A DNA stretch of 38,946 nucleotides, taken from NCBI RefSeq assembly GCF_002243175.1, contig NZ_NDYF01000007.1, forward strand, positions 1 to 38,946, given 5' to 3'. This DNA is from Finegoldia magna_J. Its GTDB lineage: Bacteria; Bacillota; Clostridia; Tissierellales; Peptoniphilaceae. This document shows positions 16,033-24,115 of this stretch, piece after piece (position 1 is the stretch's first letter; every line of letters begins with the position of its first letter). The position numbers and the translations under genes are program-made. Below the pieces are notes generated by a model. The model saw nothing but the letters and a program-made list of their open reading frames with translations. It had not been told where the DNA came from and searched no databases.

Positions 16033-16995
16033 ATGATGAAAATTATGGTAATCGGGCCTGGCAGATGGGGAAGTTTCATCGCTTGGTATTTGAAAAAAAT
16101 TGGTCATGAAGTTTTGTTGTATGGTTTGAATGGAACTGAAGATTTCGAAAACTTCAAGAAAAGTCGCACGAATGGAATTATAACTTTGCAAGATGATTTA
16201 GAATTAACTGATGATATTACAAGAGCAAAAGAATGTGATGTTATTCATGTTAGTATCAACGCACAAGGTTTTAGAAATGTGTGTGAAGAACTTAAGTCAA
16301 TTGGAATAAAAAATAAAATTATCGTTACTAATATGAAGGGAATTGAGATTTCGACTGGAAAAAGATTATCAGAAGTCTGCAAAGAAATTATGGATGAATC
16401 CAACAAAGTCGCAGCTTGGATTGGGCCGGGTCATCCACAAGAATTTTACCGCAATGTTCCAAATTGTATGGTGATTGACTCAGAAGATGAAGATGTGAAA
16501 GAATTGTTGATTGAAAATTACAGTTCGGATTTGATTAGATTTTATTATGGCCAAGATTTGATTGGAAATGAAATCGGTGCAGCTTACAAAAACGTAATTG
16601 GAATTGCTGCGGGAATGTTGGATGGAATGAAAATAAGTTCTCTGAAGGGAGCTTTGATGAGCAGAGGTTGCAGAGAGGTTGCAAGATTTATTAAGGCTTC
16701 AGGAGGAAAAGAGCTCAGCGCGTACGGACTTTGTCACTTGGGAGATTACGAGGCTACAGTGTTCTCACAATATTCTCACAACAGAATGTTCGGCGAAATG
16801 TATGCAAAATCAGAAAAATACGACAAATTAGCTGAAGGATACTACACTGTAAAAGCTATTAAACTACAAGCTGACAAAATGGATTTGGATTTACCGATTA
16901 ACAATGCAGTGTATAAAGTTTTGTACGAAAATTCGAAATGCGAAGAAGAAATCGACAAATTATTCAGTAGAAGTTTGAAAAAAGAATTTTATTAA
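16033..16995 (+). CDS. gpsA: NAD(P)-dependent glycerol-3-phosphate dehydrogenase, divergent
   Basis: 320 aa. The family reduces dihydroxyacetone phosphate to sn-glycerol-3-phosphate for phospholipid synthesis. The N-terminal fold has VIGPGRWGSFIAWYL (GxGxxG variant), then TNMKGIE, IGPGHP (where GPSHA is usual) and the catalytic-domain block NEIGAAYKNVIGIAAGMLDG with the conserved lysine. The usual GLGDLxxTCxSxxSRN block is altered to LGDYEATVFSQYSHN. Placement in the family is therefore good, but these changes make it a divergent member. ATG 16033 and 16036 are tandem; GAGG at 16026-16029 is better spaced for 16036. A terminator follows. Confidence 0.82.
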   Translation: MMKIMVIGPGRWGSFIAWYLKKIGHEVLLYGLNGTEDFENFKKSRTNGIITLQDDLELTDDITRAKECDVIHVSINAQGFRNVCEELKSIGIKNKIIVTNMKGIEISTGKRLSEVCKEIMDESNKVAAWIGPGHPQEFYRNVPNCMVIDSEDEDVKELLIENYSSDLIRFYYGQDLIGNEIGAAYKNVIGIAAGMLDGMKISSLKGALMSRGCREVARFIKASGGKELSAYGLCHLGDYEATVFSQYSHNRMFGEMYAKSEKYDKLAEGYYTVKAIKLQADKMDLDLPINNAVYKVLYENSKCEEEIDKLFSRSLKKEFY

Positions 16996-17009
16996 CAACA
17001 AAACAAATT

Positions 17010-17036
17010 AGAAGTGCAAGAAAGCACTTCTTTTTT
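17010..17036 (+). terminator. Terminator after gpsA
   Basis: AGAAGTGC / GCACTTCT (17010-17017 and 17024-17031), 6-nt loop, six T. Confidence 0.88.
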
Positions 17037-17047
17037 GATTAAAATGC

Positions 17048-17076
17048 TTGACAAATGAATTTTAAGTTTATATAAT
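17048..17076 (+). promoter_or_regulatory. Promoter of the ylxM-ffh-rpsP operon
   Basis: Consensus TTGACA at 17048-17053, 17-bp spacer, consensus TATAAT at 17071-17076. It drives the long translation and targeting cluster. Confidence 0.88.
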
Positions 17077-17110
17077 ATACAAGTCAAGTAAAAAGGTTGA
17101 CGGTGATTGA

Positions 17111-17476
17111 ATGGAAAAATTATTAAATATTACCATGATGTTTGATTATTATGGTAAATTGCTTACGAAAAGAGAATACGACGTGATTGACAAATACTAC
17201 AATGAAGATTTGTCGTTGAATGAAATTGCTCAGATTTGTGATATTTCAAAACAAGCTGTAAGTGATAGTTTGAAAAGAGCTGAAAATAAGCTTTATGAAT
17301 ACGAACAAAAACTTGGCTTGATTGAAAAATCAAAAAAGAGTCATCAATTTCTAAGAAAAATCAGAAATGATCTTTTCTCTTTGTCACCAGAAATCAAAAG
17401 CAAAGAAATTGAAAATATCATTATAGATATAGAAAATTTCTTAAATGATTTAGAGGATGTGGAAAATGATATTTGA
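17111..17476 (+). CDS. ylxM: YlxM family DNA-binding / SRP-associated protein
   Basis: 121-aa protein of the YlxM/p13 family, which lies next to ffh in Bacillota. The N-terminal part holds a sigma-70 region 4-like helix-turn-helix (LTKREYDVIDKYYNEDLSL through EIAQICDISKQAVSDSLKR, about 17-57), followed by a charged coiled-coil-like tail. It is proposed to assist the signal recognition particle; direct DNA binding is not established. The weak GGTGAT site precedes the ATG. It overlaps ffh by 11 bp, consistent with coupled translation. Confidence 0.92.
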   Translation: MEKLLNITMMFDYYGKLLTKREYDVIDKYYNEDLSLNEIAQICDISKQAVSDSLKRAENKLYEYEQKLGLIEKSKKSHQFLRKIRNDLFSLSPEIKSKEIENIIIDIENFLNDLEDVENDI

Positions 17477-18806
17477 AAATTTGTCCGATAAATTACAAAA
17501 TGCCTTGTCAAAATTGACCAACAGAGGAAAGTTGACGGAAAAAGATATAGATGTTGCAATGAGAGAAGTTAAACTTGCTTTATTGGAAGCGGACGTTAAC
17601 TACAAAGTTGTCAAAGATTTTATCTCTCAAGTAAAAGAACGTGCTATTGATTCTTCTGTTTTGGAAAGTCTTACTCCGGGTCAACAAGTTATCAAAATAG
17701 TTAATGAAGAATTAACTAAAATGATGGGTGAAAAGGAAGAAAAACTTAACGTTTCACCAATGAAACCTACGGTAATTATGCTTTGTGGTTTGCAAGGGGC
17801 AGGTAAAACAACTCATGCCGGAAAACTTGCATTAAATTTGAAAAACAAAAACAAAAGCGTATTACTTGTAGCGTGTGATATTTACAGACCTGCTGCCATT
17901 AAACAACTTCAAGTTGTCGGTGAGAAAGTTGGGGTAGAAGTATTTGAAATGGGACAGACAAATCCCGTTGAAATTTCAAAAAAAGCAATCGAAGAAGCTA
18001 AGAAAAAGAACATTGATTATGTAATTATAGATACTGCTGGTCGTCTTCACATTGACGATACTTTGATGGATGAGCTGAAAAATATTAAACAAGAAGTTAA
18101 TCCTTCAGATATTTTGTTAGTTGTAGATGCAATGACAGGACAAGATGCGGTTAATGTTGCAGCTAAGTTTAACGAAGATTTGGATATTACAGGAATTATT
18201 CTTACTAAGTTAGACGGTGATGCAAGAGGTGGTGCAGCTTTATCAATCAGACAAGTTGCTGATAAGCCTATTAAATTTATAGGTGTCGGTGAAAAACTTG
18301 GAGACTTAGAGCCGTTCCATCCGGACAGAATGGCATCGCGTATCTTGGGTATGGGAGATGTTCTTAGCCTTATCGAAAAAGCGCAAAATCAATTTGACGA
18401 GAAAAAGGCAAAAGAGTTAGAAGAAAAGATTAAAGCTCAAAGTTTTGACTTTAATGATTTTCTTGACCAAATGCAGCAAATCAAAAAAATGGGACCTATG
18501 CAAGATATTCTTGCAATGATTCCTGGCGTAGATAGTAAAATGCTTAAACAAGTTAATTTCGACAACAAAGAATTTGACAAGATTGAAGCGATTATCAAAT
18601 CTATGACCAAAGAAGAAAGAGAAAATCCAGATATCATTAGTATATCTAGAAGAAAAAGAATTGCCAAAGGTTGTGGTCAAGATCAAGTAGCGGTTAACAA
18701 ACTTTTGAAACAATTCAAAGAAATGAAAGTTATGATGAAAAATATGGGAGCGCTACAAAAGAAATTTGGTAAAAAAGGTAAAATGAAAATGCCTTTTTTT
18801 AGATAA
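17466..18806 (+). CDS. ffh: Signal recognition particle protein Ffh
   Basis: SRP54-type GTPase that binds 4.5S/scRNA and delivers signal-sequence-bearing ribosomes to FtsY at the membrane. 446 aa. The NG domain has GLQGAGKTT (108-116), DTAGRLH and TKLDGDARGG; the C-terminal M domain is Met-rich (MGPMQDILAMIPG, MKVMMKNMG). ATG 17457 is in frame but sits directly on its GAGG with no spacing; ATG 17466, nine bases after GAGG (17453-17456), gives the family N terminus MIFENLSDKLQ and is chosen. It starts inside the end of ylxM. The SRP RNA gene is not in this window. Confidence 0.96.
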   Translation: MIFENLSDKLQNALSKLTNRGKLTEKDIDVAMREVKLALLEADVNYKVVKDFISQVKERAIDSSVLESLTPGQQVIKIVNEELTKMMGEKEEKLNVSPMKPTVIMLCGLQGAGKTTHAGKLALNLKNKNKSVLLVACDIYRPAAIKQLQVVGEKVGVEVFEMGQTNPVEISKKAIEEAKKKNIDYVIIDTAGRLHIDDTLMDELKNIKQEVNPSDILLVVDAMTGQDAVNVAAKFNEDLDITGIILTKLDGDARGGAALSIRQVADKPIKFIGVGEKLGDLEPFHPDRMASRILGMGDVLSLIEKAQNQFDEKKAKELEEKIKAQSFDFNDFLDQMQQIKKMGPMQDILAMIPGVDSKMLKQVNFDNKEFDKIEAIIKSMTKEERENPDIISISRRKRIAKGCGQDQVAVNKLLKQFKEMKVMMKNMGALQKKFGKKGKMKMPFFR

Positions 18807-18825
18807 TAAGTTATGGAGGTAAATT

Positions 18826-19077
18826 ATGTCAGTAAAAATTAGATTGAAAAGAATGGGAGCAAAGAAGAAACCATTTTATAGAATAGTTGTCGCAGATTCA
18901 AGATGTCCTCGTGATGGTAAATTCATCGAAGAAATCGGATATTACAACCCATTAGTTGAAGAAAAAACTGTTAAAGTTGATAGCGAAAAAGTTCAACAAT
19001 GGATTAAAAACGGTGCAAAACCTACAGATACAGTAGACAGATTATTCAAAAATAATGGAGTTTACGAAGCAAAATAA
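18826..19077 (+). CDS. rpsP: 30S ribosomal protein S16
   Basis: 83 aa, full-length bS16 beginning MSVKIRLKRMGAKKKPFYR, with the conserved VVADSRCPRDGKFIEEIGYY block. It binds 16S rRNA in the 5' and central domains and helps 30S assembly. A GGAGG site lies 7 nt before the ATG. It is 19 nt behind ffh and 21 nt before khpA in the same operon. Confidence 0.98.
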   Translation: MSVKIRLKRMGAKKKPFYRIVVADSRCPRDGKFIEEIGYYNPLVEEKTVKVDSEKVQQWIKNGAKPTDTVDRLFKNNGVYEAK

Positions 19078-19098
19078 TAATACAAGTTGGGAGTTGTC

Positions 19099-19329
19099 AT
19101 GGAAAAATTAGTTAAAACAATTGCTACTGCGTTAGTTGATAATAAAGAAGCAGTTGAAGTAACATCAAGACAAGACAAACATACGGTTATTATAGAAATT
19201 AAAGCAGATTCCAAAGATTTGGGAAAAATTATAGGAAAAGAAGGGAAGATTGCCAAGGCAATTAGAACTATTACTAAGGCAGCGACTATTAAAAGTGGCG
19301 AAAAAGTTGTCGTAGATATTTTGCAATAA
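19099..19329 (+). CDS. khpA: KhpA family KH-domain RNA-binding protein
   Basis: 76-aa single KH domain, with the GxxG loop in IIGKEGKIAKAIRTI (about 49-63). KhpA pairs with KhpB (Jag) in Gram-positive bacteria and binds many RNAs, affecting cell division and cell wall. A TTG at 19087 is in frame, but GGGAG (19089-19093) five bases before ATG 19099 sets the start. Its stop overlaps the rimM start as TAATG. Confidence 0.93.
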   Translation: MEKLVKTIATALVDNKEAVEVTSRQDKHTVIIEIKADSKDLGKIIGKEGKIAKAIRTITKAATIKSGEKVVVDILQ

Positions 19330-19817
19330 TGGAATATATAGCTGTAGCAGAAGTGCTCAATACTCACGGTATTAAAGGATGTCTTAAAATGAGACCGTTG
19401 ACTGATAATATCGAAAGATTTGACGAAGATATTTGTTATTTTCTCGGGGATAAAAAAGTTAAGGTCACTATTCAAAATTATAGAATGTACAAGGGATTTT
19501 TGTACATTGATTTTGAAGAATTTAACGATATTAATGAAGTTCTTGAATTCAAAAAACAGTTTTTATATATAGATGAAAAAGACAGATACGAATTGAAAGA
19601 TGGAAGCTTTTACATTGACGATTTGATTGGTTTAAAAGCTTATTCTAATGGTGAATACATCGGAGATTTGGTTGAAGTTTTGAGCGTTTATAGTAATGAT
19701 GTATATGTAATAAAAAATGATGAAAAAGAATTTATGATACCTGCTGTAAAAGAGTTCATTAAAAATATAGATTTAGAAAATGGATTAATCGATGTAGTTA
19801 TAATTGAGGGTATGTGA
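19329..19817 (+). CDS. rimM: Ribosome maturation factor RimM
   Basis: 162 aa. RimM binds S19 and helps mature the 30S head, in line with the neighbouring rpsP and trmD. The N-terminal beta-barrel begins AVAEVLNTHGIKGCLKM, and the C-terminal PRC-barrel contains FYIDDLIGLKAY and the DVYVIKNDEKEFMIPAVKEFI segment. It has no good Shine-Dalgarno site of its own and starts within the khpA stop codon, so it is likely translated by coupling. Confidence 0.95.
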   Translation: MEYIAVAEVLNTHGIKGCLKMRPLTDNIERFDEDICYFLGDKKVKVTIQNYRMYKGFLYIDFEEFNDINEVLEFKKQFLYIDEKDRYELKDGSFYIDDLIGLKAYSNGEYIGDLVEVLSVYSNDVYVIKNDEKEFMIPAVKEFIKNIDLENGLIDVVIIEGM

Positions 19818-20518
19818 TGAAATTTATAATTCTCACATTATTTCCAGAAAGTTTTGATTACTTAAAATCATACGGCGTCATAGGAAAAGCAATCCAAAAC
19901 AATCTCATTGAACTTGAAGTGGTTAATATTAGAGATTACACTAAAAATAAACATAAAAAAGTAGACGATGAGATTTACGGTGGCGGAGCTGGGATGCTTA
20001 TGACTTGCCAACCAATTTATGACTGCTTGGAAGATGTGAACAAAAACAAATCAAAAGTTGTGTTTATGTCTCCTCAAGGGAAAGTTCTCAATCAACAAAA
20101 GTGTATCGAACTTTCAAAAGAAAAAGAAATAGTTATTCTTTGTGGCCATTACGAAGGTGTCGACAGTAGAATCATCAATCACTATTGTGATGAGGAGATA
20201 TCTATTGGAGATTATGTGATGACTGGTGGAGAATTAGGGGCTATGGTTCTTATAGATTGTGTAAGCCGAATGATTAACGATGTTTTGGGAAATGATGAAA
20301 GTTATAAAACAGATTCGCACTACAATTTATTGCTACAGGAAGATTCCTACACAAGACCCAGAGTATTTAACGGATATGAAGTTCCTGAAGTTTTACTATC
20401 AGGAAATCACGAAAAAATCGAACAGTGGCGAGAAAAATCAAGACTAAACAACACTAAACTTAAAAGAGAAGATATATATCAGAAATATCTGAAAGAAAAA
20501 AACCAAGGAGGATCATAA
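19817..20518 (+). CDS. trmD: tRNA (guanine-N1)-methyltransferase TrmD
   Basis: 233 aa. Methylates G37 of tRNAs with a 3'-adjacent G, preventing frameshifting. SPOUT fold with the trefoil-knot SAM site: VVFMSPQGKVL, LCGHYEGVDSRI, EISIGDYVMTGGELGAM. The catalytic Asp region around YKTDSHY and the C-terminal domain with RPRVFNGYEVPEVLLSGNH are present. A GTG at 19814 is in frame, but ATG 19817, six bases after GAGGG, is better. It overlaps the rimM stop by one base and ends at TAATG with rplS. Confidence 0.97.
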   Translation: MKFIILTLFPESFDYLKSYGVIGKAIQNNLIELEVVNIRDYTKNKHKKVDDEIYGGGAGMLMTCQPIYDCLEDVNKNKSKVVFMSPQGKVLNQQKCIELSKEKEIVILCGHYEGVDSRIINHYCDEEISIGDYVMTGGELGAMVLIDCVSRMINDVLGNDESYKTDSHYNLLLQEDSYTRPRVFNGYEVPEVLLSGNHEKIEQWREKSRLNNTKLKREDIYQKYLKEKNQGGS

Positions 20519-20865
20519 TGGATATTATAAAAACATTAGAAGATGAACAATTAAGAGAAAATAAGTTCGACTTTCATGTTGGCGATACTGTAAAAGTAGA
20601 CTATCTTATCAAAGAAGGTAACAAAGAAAGAGTTCAAGTTTATGAAGGAACTGTAATTAAAATGCAAGGAACTGGACTTAGAAGAACTTTCACAGTAAGA
20701 AGATTAGCTTACGGTGTAGGAGTAGAAAGAACTTTCTTAATCAACTCACCAAGAGTAACTAACGTAAGATTAGTTAGAGAAGGTAAAGTAAGAAGATCAA
20801 AATTATTCTACTTAAGACACAGAGAAGGTAAAGCTGCTAAAGTTAAAGAAAAACAAAAATTCTAA
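20518..20865 (+). CDS. rplS: 50S ribosomal protein L19
   Basis: 115 aa, bL19, containing the FHVGDTVKVDYLIKEGNKER strand, RVQVYEGTVI and the conserved C terminus RRSKLFYLRHREGKAAKVKE. It lies at the interface of the subunits (bridge B8 region). AAGGAGG lies upstream within trmD, and the ATG overlaps the trmD stop by one base. A terminator lies between it and rbgA. Confidence 0.98.
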   Translation: MDIIKTLEDEQLRENKFDFHVGDTVKVDYLIKEGNKERVQVYEGTVIKMQGTGLRRTFTVRRLAYGVGVERTFLINSPRVTNVRLVREGKVRRSKLFYLRHREGKAAKVKEKQKF

Positions 20866-20869
20866 ATTG

Positions 20870-20898
20870 AGTGCTGAGAATTTCTCAGTACTTTTTTT
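20870..20898 (+). terminator. Intra-operon terminator between rplS and rbgA
   Basis: 10-bp stem AGTGCTGAGA / TCTCAGTACT (20870-20879 and 20883-20892, one G-U pair), ATT loop, seven T. No clear promoter follows before rbgA at 20917, so partial read-through probably sets the level of the downstream genes. Confidence 0.82.
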
Positions 20899-20916
20899 AG
20901 ATGGAAAGGAAATAAC

Positions 20917-21774
20917 ATGGACATTAATAATATAAACTGGTATCCGGGGCATATGAAAAAAGCTATCGACAAGATAAAAGAAAATATGAAACTTGTCGAT
21001 ATAGTATTGGTGCTAGTGGATAGCAGAATTGTAAGATCATCCATGAATCCAGTTATAGAAGATATTTTAAAGGACAAGCCGCAATTGATTTTATTGAACA
21101 AGATGGACATGGCAGATCCTAAAATAACACAAAACTGGATAAATTATTTTGCCAAGAAAAATATAACAGCACTTCCAATCGATAGTAAAAACGGTAAAAA
21201 TTTGGATAAAATTGAGCCAACAGCTAAAAAGATTTTAGAAGATGTACTTGCTAATAGAAAAGACAAAAACATCAAATCGGAAATTATTAGAATGATGATA
21301 GTTGGTATACCAAATGTTGGAAAATCTACTATAATCAACAAATTATCCAACAGACAATCTGCCAAAACGGGAAACACTCCAGGTGTTACAAGGACTAATC
21401 AGTGGATTAGAATAAAAGGTAAGATGGAATTATTAGATACACCAGGTGTTTTGTGGCCAAAATTTGAAGATAATGAAATTGGACTAAACTTGGCGTTTAC
21501 TGGAGCTATCAAAGACGAAATTTTGGATGAAGAAAACTTAGTGTACAAACTCATTGAAAAACTAATGAGTATAGATCCACAAATTTTAGAAAAAAGATAT
21601 TCGGTTGATACACAAAACAAGGAAACAATCGAAATAATGGATGATATTGCTATAAGAAGAGGCTGTTTATTAAAAGGAAGAAATATTGACTATTCTAAAG
21701 TTTCATCAATAGTTATCGATGAATTTAGAAAAACAAAGTTAGGAAGAATTTCATTAGAAGATGTTTGCGATTGA
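20917..21774 (+). CDS. rbgA: Ribosome biogenesis GTPase RbgA (YlqF)
   Basis: 285-aa circularly permuted GTPase needed for a late step of 50S assembly. Motif order is G4 LLNKMDMAD (58-66), G1 GIPNVGKSTIIN (about 129-140), G3 DTPGVLWPKF (about 172-181), which is the permuted order of the YlqF/YawG family. The N-terminal NWYPGHMKKAIDKI is a family hallmark. A GGAAA-type weak site precedes the ATG. It overlaps rnhB by 14 bp. Confidence 0.95.
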   Translation: MDINNINWYPGHMKKAIDKIKENMKLVDIVLVLVDSRIVRSSMNPVIEDILKDKPQLILLNKMDMADPKITQNWINYFAKKNITALPIDSKNGKNLDKIEPTAKKILEDVLANRKDKNIKSEIIRMMIVGIPNVGKSTIINKLSNRQSAKTGNTPGVTRTNQWIRIKGKMELLDTPGVLWPKFEDNEIGLNLAFTGAIKDEILDEENLVYKLIEKLMSIDPQILEKRYSVDTQNKETIEIMDDIAIRRGCLLKGRNIDYSKVSSIVIDEFRKTKLGRISLEDVCD

Positions 21775-22384
21775 TTATAACGAATTTGAAGAAGAATTAA
21801 TTTGTGGTGTAGATGAAGTTGGAAGAGGACCATTGGCAGGTCCTGTTGTGACTTGTGCGATTATTATGCCCAAAAATTGTGAAATAATAGAAGGTGTCAC
21901 TGATTCAAAAAAGCTTTCTGAAAAAAAGAGAATTAAATATAAGGACATGATTTTGGATCAAGCCTTGGCATATAGTGTGAATTTTGTGGATCAAGGTGTG
22001 ATTGATGAAATCAACATCAAACAAGCTACGAGATTATCCATGAAGAGAGCTGTTGAAAGTCTGAAAACAAAGGACAATAAATTCATAAAACCTGATTTAA
22101 TTGTGATTGATGCAGAAATTATTGACACAGATATTAAACAAATGTCATATGTTAAAGGCGATGAAAAATTATATCCGATTTCTTGCGCATCAATTGTAGC
22201 GAAGGTTATAAGAGATGAGTACATGAAGGATATGGCTGTAATTTATCCGCAATACGGTTTTGAAAAGCACAAGGGATACGGAACTAAATTTCACAGGGAA
22301 ATGATACTTGAATATGGGGAGTGTCCACTTCACAGAAAAACTTTTTTGAGGAAATTATATGAAAATGGAAAAAAACCGAGGTAA
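21761..22384 (+). CDS. rnhB: Ribonuclease HII
   Basis: 207 aa. Removes ribonucleotides and RNA primers from RNA-DNA hybrids. The active-site start ICGVDEVGRGPLAGPV carries the first Asp/Glu pair; later acidic residues lie in DLIVIDAE and in the VIRDEYM segment, completing the DEDD set. The SIVAKVIRD and KHKGYGTKFH blocks are typical. The ATG lies inside the end of rbgA with no strong ribosome site (translational coupling likely), and the 3' end overlaps yraN by 26 bp. Confidence 0.95.
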   Translation: MFAIDYNEFEEELICGVDEVGRGPLAGPVVTCAIIMPKNCEIIEGVTDSKKLSEKKRIKYKDMILDQALAYSVNFVDQGVIDEINIKQATRLSMKRAVESLKTKDNKFIKPDLIVIDAEIIDTDIKQMSYVKGDEKLYPISCASIVAKVIRDEYMKDMAVIYPQYGFEKHKGYGTKFHREMILEYGECPLHRKTFLRKLYENGKKPR

Positions 22385-22706
22385 ATTTGCCGAGGATTAC
22401 GCTTGTGAATATTTATCTGAAAAAGGTTACGAAATAATTGACAGAAATTATTCGGAGAGAATTGGGGAACTGGACATAGTCTGCACTTACGAAAATTTTT
22501 TGGTAATAGTTGAAGTAAAAGCAAGGACTGATGATAAATTCGGAGCTCCTTCTGATTTTGTAACTTCGGGAAAACAAGACAGAATAAGAAAGACTACTGA
22601 AATTTATATCGACAAAAATGATTTGTACGAATATCAGCCTAGATTTGATGTGATAGAAATTTACTTGGATAATTTCAAATTAAATCACTATATTGACGCA
22701 TTTTAA
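22359..22706 (+). CDS. YraN family (UPF0102) endonuclease-like protein
   Basis: 115 aa. The family has a restriction-endonuclease-like fold but no settled function. Visible motif: RIGELDIVCTYENFLVIVEVKAR (E/D and ExK of the PD-(D/E)xK core, about residues 27-49). GAGG eight bases upstream lies in rnhB and supports ATG 22359; a second in-frame ATG is at 22365. It is the last gene of the cluster. The rnhB-yraN order is conserved in Bacillota, suggesting a DNA repair or processing role. Confidence 0.88.
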   Translation: MKMEKNRGKFAEDYACEYLSEKGYEIIDRNYSERIGELDIVCTYENFLVIVEVKARTDDKFGAPSDFVTSGKQDRIRKTTEIYIDKNDLYEYQPRFDVIEIYLDNFKLNHYIDAF

Positions 22707-22708
22707 TA

Positions 22709-22737
22709 TTGACAATGGGCTAGTATTTTTATATAAT
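22709..22737 (+). promoter_or_regulatory. Promoter of the MogA-type gene
   Basis: TTGACA at 22709-22714, 17-bp spacer, TATAAT at 22732-22737: both hexamers are consensus. Confidence 0.85.
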
Positions 22738-22776
22738 ATCAAGGTCAAGCAAATATATTGACAAAGAGGTTTTAAT

Positions 22777-23265
22777 ATGTATAAGGTAGCAGTGCTTACA
22801 GTATCAGACAAGGGTTCTCAAGGTAAAAGAGAAGATTTAAGCGGTAAGAAGATTATAGAAATTATCGAAAAAAACGGCTATAAATTAGAAAAATATGATA
22901 TTGTAGCAGATGAAAAAGAACTTATAAAAGAAAAATTAATCGAATATTCCAATCAAAATATTGAGTTGATTTTGACTACGGGTGGAACTGGATTTTCAAA
23001 AAGAGATGTGACTCCTGAAGCTACATTAGAAGTTTCAGAAAAACTTTGTTTGGGAATTAGTGAAGCGATAAGAAATTATTCGATGACGATTACAAAAAGA
23101 GCAATGCTTTCAAGAGCTGTTTCAGTTATTAGAAAAAATTCACTCATTATCAATATGCCAGGTAGTCCAAAGGCTGTTGAGGAAAGTTTGGAATATATAA
23201 TTGATACGTTGGATCACGCTTTGAAAATTTTACAAGGCGATGCATCAGAATGTGCGAGAAAATAG
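22777..23265 (+). CDS. mogA: MogA/MoaB family molybdenum cofactor biosynthesis protein
   Basis: 162 aa. The family activates molybdopterin by adenylylation before molybdenum insertion (MogA) . The MPT-binding core is seen in LTVSDKGSQGKREDLSG (7-23), LILTTGGTGFSKRDVTPEAT (about 68-87) and the NMPGSPKAVEESLEYI block near 128-143. The SDKGSQGKREDLSG variant is closer to MogA than to classical MoaB, but the two cannot be separated with certainty. AGAGG lies 7 nt before the ATG. It has its own strong promoter and no other cofactor genes beside it. The likely client in this window is the oxidoreductase at 8338-10425. Confidence 0.85.
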   Translation: MYKVAVLTVSDKGSQGKREDLSGKKIIEIIEKNGYKLEKYDIVADEKELIKEKLIEYSNQNIELILTTGGTGFSKRDVTPEATLEVSEKLCLGISEAIRNYSMTITKRAMLSRAVSVIRKNSLIINMPGSPKAVEESLEYIIDTLDHALKILQGDASECARK

Positions 23266-23294
23266 TTGTTCATAATTAATTAGTAATGTATAAT
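23266..23294 (+). promoter_or_regulatory. Promoter of efp
   Basis: TTGTTC at 23266-23271, 17-bp spacer, TATAAT at 23289-23294. Confidence 0.65.
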
Positions 23295-23322
23295 ATATGA
23301 TAGATAATTGTAGGAGGTATAT

Positions 23323-23880
23323 ATGATACAAGCAGGAGATTTTAGAAAAGGCACAACTTTTGAAATGGATGGAGATGTATGGCAAATTATAGATTTCCAA
23401 CACGTTAAACCAGGAAAAGGTGCAGCTTTTGTAAGAACAAAAATCAGATCAGTTATGACTGGTTCAAACAGAGACATGACTTTCAATCCTAACGAAAAAT
23501 ATGAAGAAGCTAGAATTGAAACAAGAGAAATGCAATACTTATACAACGACGGTACTTTATATTATTTCATGGACCCAGAATCTTATGAACAATTACCAAT
23601 TGATAAACCAAGTGTTGAAGAAGCTATTCTTTACATAAAGGAAAATGATATGGCAACAATCAAATTCTTCAAAGGTAAAGCATTCCAAGTTTCTCCACCA
23701 AACTTTGTTGAGTTAGAAATCACTCAAACAGAACCTGGTATTAAAGGTAACACTGCAACAGGAGCTACAAAACCAGCTACTGTAGAAACAGGCGCTACAG
23801 TTAACGTACCTTTATTTGTAAATGAAGGAGATAAAATCAAAATAGATACAAGAACTGGAGAATATTTGTCAAGAGTTTAG
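23323..23880 (+). CDS. efp: Elongation factor P
   Basis: 185 aa, normal three-domain EF-P. It binds between the P and E sites and rescues ribosomes stalled at polyproline runs. The tip loop of domain I reads KPGKGAAF with the modifiable lysine K32. The C-terminal domain has VPLFVNEGDKIKIDTRTGEYLSR. The PGKG loop without a neighbouring EpmA/EarP gene fits the Bacillus-type modification rather than beta-lysylation, but the modification cannot be read from this window. AGGAGG lies 7 nt before the ATG. Confidence 0.97.
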   Translation: MIQAGDFRKGTTFEMDGDVWQIIDFQHVKPGKGAAFVRTKIRSVMTGSNRDMTFNPNEKYEEARIETREMQYLYNDGTLYYFMDPESYEQLPIDKPSVEEAILYIKENDMATIKFFKGKAFQVSPPNFVELEITQTEPGIKGNTATGATKPATVETGATVNVPLFVNEGDKIKIDTRTGEYLSRV

Positions 23881-23886
23881 TGTTTA

Positions 23887-23915
23887 TTGACTTTTCAACG
23901 CGTTTATGATAAAGT
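23887..23915 (+). promoter_or_regulatory. Promoter of the rpmG-secE-nusG-rplKA operon
   Basis: TTGACT at 23887-23892, 17-bp spacer, TAAAGT at 23910-23915 with TG at 23907-23908. A small hairpin (TGGA / TCCA) lies in the leader at about 23923-23935. Confidence 0.6.
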
Positions 23916-23956
23916 AGTACGGTGGATTTTGTCCATACTAATAGAGGAGGTCTAAT

Positions 23957-24106
23957 ATGAGAGATAAAGTAATTTTAGAATGTACTGAATGCAAGAGCAG
24001 AAATTACACTACTAAAAAGAATAAAAAACTTCACCCTGATAGAGTGGAAACAAACAAGTATTGTAAATTCTGTAAAAAGCACACTCTACACAAGGAAACA
24101 AGATAG
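23957..24106 (+). CDS. rpmG: 50S ribosomal protein L33 (four-cysteine form)
   Basis: 49-aa bL33, reading MRDKVILECTECKSRNY at the N terminus and ending HKETR. Two CxxC pairs (C9/C12 and C36/C39) show the zinc-binding C+ form, not the zinc-free paralogue. AGGAGG lies 6 nt before the ATG. It heads the secE-nusG-rplK-rplA operon, as in many Bacillota, and the secE ribosome site follows its stop directly. Confidence 0.95.
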   Translation: MRDKVILECTECKSRNYTTKKNKKLHPDRVETNKYCKFCKKHTLHKETR

Positions 24107-24115
24107 GAGGAGCTT

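Noticed and set aside
19062..19475. 137-codon minus-strand open frame opposite khpA and rimM
   Set aside because: It covers two well-supported overlapping genes and shows no motif or ribosome site.
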